This document shows positions 57,573 through 64,000 of a stretch of DNA of 64,000 nucleotides, one piece after another. The notes beneath the pieces were generated by a model that worked only from the letters and a program-made list of their open reading frames with translations, was not told the DNA's origin and made no database searches. The stretch's first letter is position 1. Each line of letters opens with the position of its first letter. The stretch is taken from contig NZ_JAQKGU010000011.1 of assembly GCF_028532725.1 (NCBI RefSeq), positions 62,001 through 126,000 on the forward strand, read 5' to 3'. The position numbers and the translations under genes were made by a program. The DNA is from Desulfovibrio sp. Fe33. Its GTDB lineage: Bacteria; Desulfobacterota; Desulfovibrionia; Desulfovibrionales; Desulfovibrionaceae.

Positions 57573-60285
57573 TTTCGTTCGCGGACTGGCGATGGGGGTA
57601 GTCGCCACACTCGTCCTCTTTGTCTCCGGAGCCGCCCACGCCGCCGAAAAGCTCAACCAGGACGTTTCCGTCGCCGTCCTGCCCTTCGATGTCAACGCGG
57701 GGGAGGATTTGAGCTATCTCAAGGAGAGTCTTCCCGAACTGCTGAAGGACCGGTTGACCGAAGCCGGGTTCAAGGTTGTCGACCCCAAGGAGGTCGCCCG
57801 GCTGGTCGCCGAGAAGGGGTACGCCCGGCTTGATCCCCAAAAGGCACGCGAGCTGGCGCTGCTGGCCAAAGCGCAATTTTCCGTTTACGGCGTTCTGAAT
57901 CAGATCGGGGAAGACCTGGCCATTGATGCCCGACTGATCGACGCCTACGCCGATGACACCGGCAAGAAAATTTCCGTAACGAAGAAAGGGCTTATCAATC
58001 TTCTGCCCGCGGTTGACGCCCTGGTCGACCGTATGCGTATGGATCTGCTGCGCCTCGACATCGTTTCCAAGGTCGATGTGGAAGGCACCAAGGTCCTGGA
58101 CAAGGACGTTGTCCTTATGCGCATGACCATGCAGAAGGGCGACATGATTACCGGCAAGGCGATCAATACCGCCCTGAAAAATGTCTACGATCTCGGATAT
58201 TTTGATGATGTTCGAGTAAAAGTTGAGGACGCGGAGGACGGCAAGAACGTCATCTTCGTGGTTAAGGAAAAACCGCGCATCCAGGCCATCGGCGTGCGCG
58301 GGGCCAAGGAAATCGACACCGATGACATCATCGAGGCCGTTTCCACCAAGAAGGGTAGCGTCGTCAACCCCAAGGTCCTGTCCGACGACATCCGCGTCAT
58401 CCGCGAGATGTACCGCAAGGAAGGCTACTACAAGGCCAACGTCACTCAGGAGATCGAGGATGCTGGCACCGGAGTCGCCCGACTGACTTTTGTCATAGAC
58501 GAAGGGCCGCAGCTTTATATCGAAAATGTCGTCATCGACGGCGCCAAGCAGATCGATCCTGATGAAATCAAGGATGTTCTCGCCCTCAAGGAACGCGGTT
58601 GGCTTTCCTGGATCAATGATTCGGGTGTGCTGAAAGAGGAGCTTCTTGAACGTGACGCCGCCGCGATTATGGCTTTTTATCAATCCAAGGGTTTTTTGAC
58701 CGCCAAGGTGGGGCAGCCCGAGGTCGATATCAAGGATGACGGCATCGACGTTATTTACAAGGTGTGGGAGGGCGATCGCTACAAGATGGGCGAGACCTCC
58801 TTTACTGGCGATCTCATTGACGATCCGTCCAAGCTCCTCCAAGTGACCAAGATCGATCAGCTCAAGGAGAACGACGAGTATTTCGACCGTCTCATCCTCA
58901 AGCATGATGTTTCCGCCCTTACCAATTATTACAATAATTACGGCTATGCGTACGCCGATGTCGGCGTGAAGCTCGATGACAATCCCGAGACCAAAGTCGT
59001 CAACGTCGTCTACAACGTCAGCAAACACCAGCGCGTGCATATCCGGCGTGTGCTCATCGAGGGCAACACGGTCACCCGGGACAACGTCATTCTTCGCGAG
59101 ATGCGTCTCGCCGACGGCGACCAGTTCAGCGGCGACAAGTTGAAACGTTCGAGTCAGCGTCTGACCAACCTGGATTTCTTTGAAAAAGTCGACATAGCTC
59201 CTGTGCCCACCGGCAACCCCGAGGAGATGGACCTGGTGGTCAAGGTCAAGGACAAGGCCACCGGAAAGATCAGCGGCGGTATAGGATATTCGACCTATGA
59301 CGGCGTCTTCTTTGGCGGCGAAATCTCCGAGAAGAACTTGTTCGGCCGAGGTTACGATGTGGGCTTCAGCGGTCAGATCGGCGGCACCACGACCAAGTAC
59401 GTCCTGCATTTCACCAATCCGCGCATCAACGATACGGACCTCGGTTACGGTGTCCAGGCCTATAACCGTTCAACGGAGTACAACCAGTACACCATCGACG
59501 GTACCGGCGGCGATTTGAACTTCTTCTATCCCATCGGCGAGTACACCCGGCTTCGTTGGAGCTACGGCCTCGAATCCTATGAGATCAAGGACGTCACCGA
59601 CGACGCTTCCCAGGACGTCAAGGACGATGAAGGTTCGCATCTTGCCTCTATCTTGAGCGCTTCCGTCACGCGCGACACCCGCGATAATTATCAAAACACC
59701 ACCACCGGCACCAAGACCACATTGAGCATATCCTTCGGCGGCGGCCCCTTGGGCGGCACGGATAACTTCGTTAAGTATACCGGTGAGTACGAGTGGTGGC
59801 AGCCCGTGTTCGAGCAGGTCGTCTTCCATTCAAAATTCTGGGCGGGCTACCTGCACAAGAACTTCGGCGGGGATGAAATTCCTACCGCTCAGCGGTTTGA
59901 TATCGGCGGCGTATACACCGTTCGCGGTTATTCCAACTACGGCATTTCGCCGACGGAAGGACCGTCTTCCAATTCGTTGGTGGGCGGCGACAAGGCGTTC
60001 TACACCAATCTGGAGTTCAAGCGTCCCATCAGCAAGGAACTCGGCATCGTGGCCTTGGGCTTCTTCGATGCGGGTAACTCCTGGAAGGAAAATGAGAATT
60101 GGTTCGAGTCCGTTGAACGCGGTGGTGTCGGGGAGCCTTCCTTCGGCCTCTACAAGAGCGTTGGCGCCGGTATCAACTGGTATTCTCCCATCGGTCCCGT
60201 GGGCATCATCTATGCCTATGCCCTTGACGACCTGGCCGACTCGAAGCAGCACACTATCGAGTTGATCATGGGGCAACAGTTTTAA
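57562..60285 (+). CDS. bamA: BamA, outer-membrane protein assembly factor with extra N-terminal domain
   Basis: 907 residues, about 100 longer than the enterobacterial protein. A signal peptide ends near AHA (about 27). An added alpha/beta domain (about 30-165, starting VAVLPFDVN) resembles TolB-N/CsgG-like folds. Five POTRA domains follow (about 168-560) and a 16-stranded barrel (about 575-907), with the conserved VRGYSN loop near 795 and a C-terminal QQF. It folds outer-membrane proteins. The last codons of lolD overlap its start; skp follows after 36 bases. Confidence 0.95.
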   Translation: MLSNFVRGLAMGVVATLVLFVSGAAHAAEKLNQDVSVAVLPFDVNAGEDLSYLKESLPELLKDRLTEAGFKVVDPKEVARLVAEKGYARLDPQKARELALLAKAQFSVYGVLNQIGEDLAIDARLIDAYADDTGKKISVTKKGLINLLPAVDALVDRMRMDLLRLDIVSKVDVEGTKVLDKDVVLMRMTMQKGDMITGKAINTALKNVYDLGYFDDVRVKVEDAEDGKNVIFVVKEKPRIQAIGVRGAKEIDTDDIIEAVSTKKGSVVNPKVLSDDIRVIREMYRKEGYYKANVTQEIEDAGTGVARLTFVIDEGPQLYIENVVIDGAKQIDPDEIKDVLALKERGWLSWINDSGVLKEELLERDAAAIMAFYQSKGFLTAKVGQPEVDIKDDGIDVIYKVWEGDRYKMGETSFTGDLIDDPSKLLQVTKIDQLKENDEYFDRLILKHDVSALTNYYNNYGYAYADVGVKLDDNPETKVVNVVYNVSKHQRVHIRRVLIEGNTVTRDNVILREMRLADGDQFSGDKLKRSSQRLTNLDFFEKVDIAPVPTGNPEEMDLVVKVKDKATGKISGGIGYSTYDGVFFGGEISEKNLFGRGYDVGFSGQIGGTTTKYVLHFTNPRINDTDLGYGVQAYNRSTEYNQYTIDGTGGDLNFFYPIGEYTRLRWSYGLESYEIKDVTDDASQDVKDDEGSHLASILSASVTRDTRDNYQNTTTGTKTTLSISFGGGPLGGTDNFVKYTGEYEWWQPVFEQVVFHSKFWAGYLHKNFGGDEIPTAQRFDIGGVYTVRGYSNYGISPTEGPSSNSLVGGDKAFYTNLEFKRPISKELGIVALGFFDAGNSWKENENWFESVERGGVGEPSFGLYKSVGAGINWYSPIGPVGIIYAYALDDLADSKQHTIELIMGQQF

Positions 60286-60321
60286 CCAGCATTGCTATCA
60301 ATCAGTTTAAGGAGTCATACA

Positions 60322-60837
60322 ATGAAAAAAATCAGTTTGTTCGCCATTTGCTTCGTCTTTCTGCTTCAGTCCGTGGCTTTTGCCGAGACCAAGATTGCGG
60401 TCTTCGACACCAAGGAAGTCATGTTGAAGTCCGCGTACGGAAAAGAAGTCAGCGAAAAACTCAATGCGAAGTTCAACGCCCGCGGCGTTCAGCTCAAGAA
60501 GGAGCGGGAAGATCTGGAAAAGCTCAAAATGCAGATCGACAGCAACGCCTTCGAGGGTAAGACCCTGCAGGACAAAGTGACCGACCTTCGCCGCCGCGGC
60601 CGCGATTGGAACGAGGATTTTTCCGTCTACCAGAAGGCCATTCAGGCCGAGCAGAACGAGCTGGGCAAGCCGGTCCTGGCGAAGCTTGAGAAGGTCGTGC
60701 TGGATTACTGCACCGCCAACGGCTATTCCATCGCCTTTGACAAGCACACCCCCGGTTTGGCTTTCATCGCCGACGGCCTGGACATCACCAGCGCGCTCAT
60801 CAAGGAACTCGACAAAGCCAAAAAGGCCGGAAAGTAG
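60322..60837 (+). CDS. Skp/OmpH-family periplasmic chaperone
   Basis: 171 residues from the ATG at 60322, which has AAGGAG 8 bases upstream; the frame runs back to 60292. A signal peptide (cut near AFA, about 21) leads to IAVFDTKEV and a long charged coiled coil (about 45-125). It holds unfolded outer-membrane proteins for BamA. Its place between bamA and lpxD is the classic arrangement. Confidence 0.92.
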   Translation: MKKISLFAICFVFLLQSVAFAETKIAVFDTKEVMLKSAYGKEVSEKLNAKFNARGVQLKKEREDLEKLKMQIDSNAFEGKTLQDKVTDLRRRGRDWNEDFSVYQKAIQAEQNELGKPVLAKLEKVVLDYCTANGYSIAFDKHTPGLAFIADGLDITSALIKELDKAKKAGK

Positions 60838-60840
60838 GCA

Positions 60841-61881
60841 ATGTCCATCAAGCTGTCCGCCCTGGCCGAGAAGCTCGGGCTCGAATACACCGGCGCGGAT
60901 AGGGATATCGACGGGGTGAACACCCTGGAAAAGGCCGGACCCGGCGATCTGTCGTTCCTGGTCAATCCCAAGTATCTGCAACAGCTGGAAACCACCAAGG
61001 CCGGATGTGTCCTCACATCCGGCTCTTATGCCGACAAGGTTCCGTGCGCGCTCCTCAGCGACAACGTGTACATGGATCTTGCCCGGGTGGTGAATGTCTT
61101 TGCGCGTCCCCAGGGATGCCTGACCGGGACGCATGAGCTGGCCTTTGTCCATCCGGACGCCGAAGTGGCCGAATCCGCCACGGTCTATCCCTTCGCCTTT
61201 GTGGGCGCCGGGGCGAAGATTGGCGGGGACACCGTCATATTCGCCGGAGCGTATGTCGGCGAAGGAACCGTAATCGGCGATCACTGCATCCTTTACCCGA
61301 ACAGCGTCGTCATGGGCGGGCTGACTCTGGGCAACAATGTCATTCTTCAACCCGGTGCGGTACTTGGCGGCGACGGCTACGGCTACGCCCAGACTCCGTT
61401 CGGGCACATGAAGATTCCGCAGATCGGCACAGTTCGCATCGAAGACGATGTGGAAATCGGTTCCAACTCCGCCATAGACCGAGCCGCCCTGGACACCACG
61501 CATATCGGACGTGGAACCAAAATCGACAATCTTGTCCAAATCGGTCATAATGTGGAAGTTGGCGAACATTGCCTGATTATCGGGCAGACCGGTATCGGCG
61601 GCTCCACCGTTGTCGGCAACGGTGTTGTCCTGGCCGGCCAGACCGGCGTGCCCGACAACGTCAGGATCGGCGACGGGGCCATGGTTGCGGCGCAGAGCGG
61701 CATCCTCGGCGACGTTGAGCCCGGCAGCAGACTCGCGGGCAGCCCGGCCATGCCCGCCAAAACGTTCCTCAAGGCTGCGGGCGTATGTTTGCCCAAGCTT
61801 CCTGACTTTTATAAGCGAGTTAAGAAATTGGAAAAAGAATTGGCTGCCCTGAAGGTGGCATCGGGAGTGAGCGATGAGTAA
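60841..61881 (+). CDS. lpxD: LpxD, UDP-3-O-acylglucosamine N-acyltransferase
   Basis: 346-residue left-handed beta-helix with an N-terminal uridine-binding domain (about 1-100) and many hexapeptide repeats (about 105-300). The catalytic His lies in the GDGYGYAQ...GHMKIPQ region near 235. Third step of lipid A synthesis, directly after LpxC. The ATG lies 3 bases past skp; it overlaps fabZ by 8 bases. Confidence 0.95.
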   Translation: MSIKLSALAEKLGLEYTGADRDIDGVNTLEKAGPGDLSFLVNPKYLQQLETTKAGCVLTSGSYADKVPCALLSDNVYMDLARVVNVFARPQGCLTGTHELAFVHPDAEVAESATVYPFAFVGAGAKIGGDTVIFAGAYVGEGTVIGDHCILYPNSVVMGGLTLGNNVILQPGAVLGGDGYGYAQTPFGHMKIPQIGTVRIEDDVEIGSNSAIDRAALDTTHIGRGTKIDNLVQIGHNVEVGEHCLIIGQTGIGGSTVVGNGVVLAGQTGVPDNVRIGDGAMVAAQSGILGDVEPGSRLAGSPAMPAKTFLKAAGVCLPKLPDFYKRVKKLEKELAALKVASGVSDE

Positions 61882-62332
61882 CCAATTCCCTCTCGACATA
61901 CGGAAGATCATGGAGATGCTGCCGCATCGGTACCCGTTTCTGTTGGTCGATCGCGTTTTGGAAATCGAACCTGGGGTGCGCCTCAAGGCCATGAAGAACG
62001 TGACCATGAACGAGGAATTCTTCCAGGGACATTTCCCCGGCCTGCCCGTCATGCCGGGCGTATTGCAGCTTGAGGCCCTTGCGCAGACCGGGGCGGTCTT
62101 CGTCATGAGTTCCTTTGACGAGCCCCTGGGCGACAAGGTGTTCCTGTTCACCGGCCTGGACAAGGTCAAGTTCCGTAGGCCTGTGGTCCCGGGGGATCAG
62201 CTTGTCCTGAAGGTCGAATTCCTGAAACAAAAGTTGAACATATGGAAGATGCGCGGCGTCGCTGAAGTGGAGGGCCAGGTGGCCTGCCAGGGCGAGTTCT
62301 CGGCCGCCATCGCCAACAAGGGGGACATGTAA
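61874..62332 (+). CDS. fabZ: FabZ, 3-hydroxyacyl-ACP dehydratase
   Basis: 152-residue hotdog-fold enzyme. The catalytic His is in [11 protein letters not shown] near 53, followed by the Glu in LQLEALAQ near 67. It competes with LpxA and LpxD for 3-hydroxyacyl-ACP, which explains the conserved clustering. A one-base TAATG overlap joins it to lpxA. Confidence 0.96.
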   Translation: MSNQFPLDIRKIMEMLPHRYPFLLVDRVLEIEPGVRLKAMKNVTMNEEFFQGHFPGLPVMPGVLQLEALAQTGAVFVMSSFDEPLGDKVFLFTGLDKVKFRRPVVPGDQLVLKVEFLKQKLNIWKMRGVAEVEGQVACQGEFSAAIANKGDM

Positions 62333-63141
62333 TGTCCAATTTGATTCATCCCACCGCCATCATCGATCCTTCGGCGGAACTGGGAGCCGACGTCCGGATT
62401 GATCCGTACGTTGTCGTGGGAGCCGACACCAAGATCGGTGACGGCACGTTCCTGGAGGCGCATTGCGTCATCCAGGCCAACACCGAGCTTGGCCGGAACA
62501 ACCACGTCCATCCTCACGCCGTTATCGGCGGTGAGCCGCAGCACGCCGCGTTCAAGGGGGAGAAGACCTTCACCCGTATCGGCGATGACAATATCATTCG
62601 CGAATGTGTGACCATCCACCGCGGCACCGTGCAGGGCGTGCAGGAGACGGTCATCGGCTCCGGTTGCATGTTCATGGCGTATTCGCATGTCGCCCACGAC
62701 TGCAAGATCGGCGATCACGTCATTTTGGCCAACGCCGTTCAATTGGCCGGACATGTGGAGGTTGGCCGCAACGTCATTATCTCTGGCATGTCCGCTGTTC
62801 AGCAATTCATCCGCATCGGGGAGTATTCCTTTCTCGGCGGAGCCAGCGGCTACAAGCTCGACGTGCCGCCGTTCATGCTGGCCCACGGCGTTCGCGGAAT
62901 GCTTTTCGGTCCCAATCTCATCGGCCTCAAGCGCAACGGTTTCGACTCCGCCACCTGCAAGGCTTTGAAAAAGGCCTACAAGATCATCTTCCGTTCCGGC
63001 CTGACCAAGGAGCAGAGTCTGGCCCAGGTGGAGGAGGAGATTCAGGGAATTCCGCCCGTCGACCGTCTCATCGCGTTCATCCGCGAGAGCAAGAACGGCG
63101 TGGTGCCCGATCACAAGCAGCGTTCCGCCAACGGCCACTAA
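62332..63141 (+). CDS. lpxA: LpxA, UDP-N-acetylglucosamine O-acyltransferase
   Basis: 269 residues: a left-handed beta-helix of hexapeptide repeats (about 1-185) and a helical C-terminal domain. The catalytic His is in AYSHVAHDC near 125. HGVRGMLFGPNLIGLKRNGF near 185-205 is the family signature. First step of lipid A synthesis. It follows fabZ directly and precedes lpxI by 16 bases. Confidence 0.96.
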   Translation: MSNLIHPTAIIDPSAELGADVRIDPYVVVGADTKIGDGTFLEAHCVIQANTELGRNNHVHPHAVIGGEPQHAAFKGEKTFTRIGDDNIIRECVTIHRGTVQGVQETVIGSGCMFMAYSHVAHDCKIGDHVILANAVQLAGHVEVGRNVIISGMSAVQQFIRIGEYSFLGGASGYKLDVPPFMLAHGVRGMLFGPNLIGLKRNGFDSATCKALKKAYKIIFRSGLTKEQSLAQVEEEIQGIPPVDRLIAFIRESKNGVVPDHKQRSANGH

Positions 63142-63157
63142 CCCTCGTCAAAACGGC

Positions 63158-63997
63158 ATGACCGAGTCTGTCAGCACCATCGGCCTCATTGCCGGAGGCA
63201 AGCAGTTTCCCGTCCTGGTGGCCCGTGGTGTCAAAGCCAGGGGCCACCGGCTCGTGGTGGCCGGATTCACCGGCCATACCAATATGGACGTTGCGCCTCT
63301 TGCCGACGTGTTCAAGGAACTTAAGCTCGGTAAACTCAATCAGCTGATCGGGTTCCTCAAATCCGAAAACGTGGACAAGGTCATCATGGCCGGCACCATC
63401 GAGAAGCCCAAGGTCATGGACATCCGCCATTTGGACATGCGCGCCATCAAGCTCGTTCTCGGCCGCAAGGACAAAGGCGACTCGGCTCTGCTCGGCATTA
63501 TCGCCCGCGAATTCGAGAAAGAGGGGATGCCGGTGGTCCCCGCCCATGAGTATATGCCGGACCTGCTCTCTCCCGAAGGGGTCATGACCCGTCGCGAGCC
63601 CGATGAGCGCGAGTGGAGCGATCTCAAGTTCGGTTGGCGTATCGCCAAGGAACTGGGCCGTATGGACGTGGGGCAGTGCGTGGTGGTCCGCGAGGGCATC
63701 GTGGCCGCCGTGGAGGCCCTTGAGGGCACGGATGAAACCTTGCGCCGCGGGTCCCGTTACGGTGGACCGGGTTGCGTGGTGGTCAAGGTCTTCAAGCCCG
63801 GCCAGCAGAAGGAGGTGGACCTGCCGAGTCTCGGTCTGGACACCCTCCGCCTCATGGCTGAAGGGAAGGCCACCTGCCTCGGTGTCGAGGCGGGAAAAAG
63901 TCTCTTCTTCGACCGGGAAGCCGCCGTCGAGTTCGCCGATAAGGCGGGCATCGCCGTGGTCGGATTGACCCCGGATTCCTTTCTGAAAACTTCCTGA
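63158..63997 (+). CDS. lpxI: LpxI, UDP-2,3-diacylglucosamine pyrophosphatase
   Basis: 279 residues with the two LpxI (DUF1009) domains: the N-terminal one starts with IGLIAGGKQFPVLVARG, and the C-terminal catalytic one contains VREGIVAAVEALEGTDE and GPGCVVVKV. It makes lipid X in place of LpxH, a common substitution outside gamma- and betaproteobacteria. The stop lies 3 bases before the window edge, so whether lpxB follows is unknown. Confidence 0.95.
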   Translation: MTESVSTIGLIAGGKQFPVLVARGVKARGHRLVVAGFTGHTNMDVAPLADVFKELKLGKLNQLIGFLKSENVDKVIMAGTIEKPKVMDIRHLDMRAIKLVLGRKDKGDSALLGIIAREFEKEGMPVVPAHEYMPDLLSPEGVMTRREPDEREWSDLKFGWRIAKELGRMDVGQCVVVREGIVAAVEALEGTDETLRRGSRYGGPGCVVVKVFKPGQQKEVDLPSLGLDTLRLMAEGKATCLGVEAGKSLFFDREAAVEFADKAGIAVVGLTPDSFLKTS

Positions 63998-64000
63998 TAT

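Overview
The window is about 60 % GC and reads as chromosomal backbone of a Gram-negative, flagellated, anaerobic deltaproteobacterium. The closest fit from gene order and protein types is the Desulfovibrionaceae (Desulfovibrio or Pseudodesulfovibrio). Evidence for this is a single-chain pyruvate:ferredoxin oxidoreductase, a hemerythrin-tailed chemoreceptor, a polar flagellar fliR-flhB-flhA-flhF-flhG-fliA-cheY-fliL cluster, LpxI-type lipid A synthesis and sigma-54-type promoters. I see no prophage, insertion sequence, CRISPR array or integrase. Taxonomy is inference.

Layout. 1-2041: prmC and lpxC on the plus strand; lpxC has a strong sigma-54-type promoter with repeated upstream motifs. 2225-11634: a minus-strand flagellar operon ending in three uncharacterised genes. 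11756-13474: a membrane-anchored LytM-type M23 protein and a TtcA-like tRNA thiolase. 13631-16855: DUF4340-type protein, rpoZ, dnaJ, moaC. 17136-20345: hisF/hisH, then a J-domain protein, a YkgJ-type cysteine-cluster protein and a CoA-binding protein. 20431-25442: an M24 peptidase, a small unknown protein, an iron-type alcohol dehydrogenase and dsbD. 25475-26118: three tandem tRNA-Lys(CTT) cassettes. 26318-30385: the osmoregulated periplasmic glucan genes opgG, a small membrane gene and opgH. 30715-38780: a Cpx-like two-component pair, divergent from a tripartite RND efflux operon. 38838-40587: thiE, thiM and a thiamine-binding (MTH1187-type) gene, coupled by ATGA overlaps. 40830-46102: PFOR and a metallo-beta-lactamase/double-rhodanese protein. 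46181-51081: an unknown anchored protein, a Na/Pi cotransporter and a hemerythrin chemoreceptor. 51344-53168: SGNH hydrolase plus acyltransferase. 53799-53874: tRNA-Asn. 54077-63997: lysS, lolC/E-lolD, bamA, skp, lpxD, fabZ, lpxA, lpxI.

How it fits together. Two themes dominate. One is envelope biogenesis: lipid A at both ends, OMP assembly, lipoprotein export, periplasmic glucans, DsbD and efflux. The other is motility and chemotaxis. The right-hand block is tightly packed, with overlaps or very short gaps, and joins lipoprotein sorting, OMP assembly and lipid A synthesis in one probable transcription unit.

The most unusual signals are a structured ~97-bp repeat found three times, each time between convergent genes; the lpxC sigma-54 promoter; the triplicated tRNA-Lys cassette; a BamA with an extra N-terminal domain before its five POTRAs; and a small membrane gene in opgGH that may replace the N-terminal cytoplasmic region of OpgH. 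None amounts to a proven new system.
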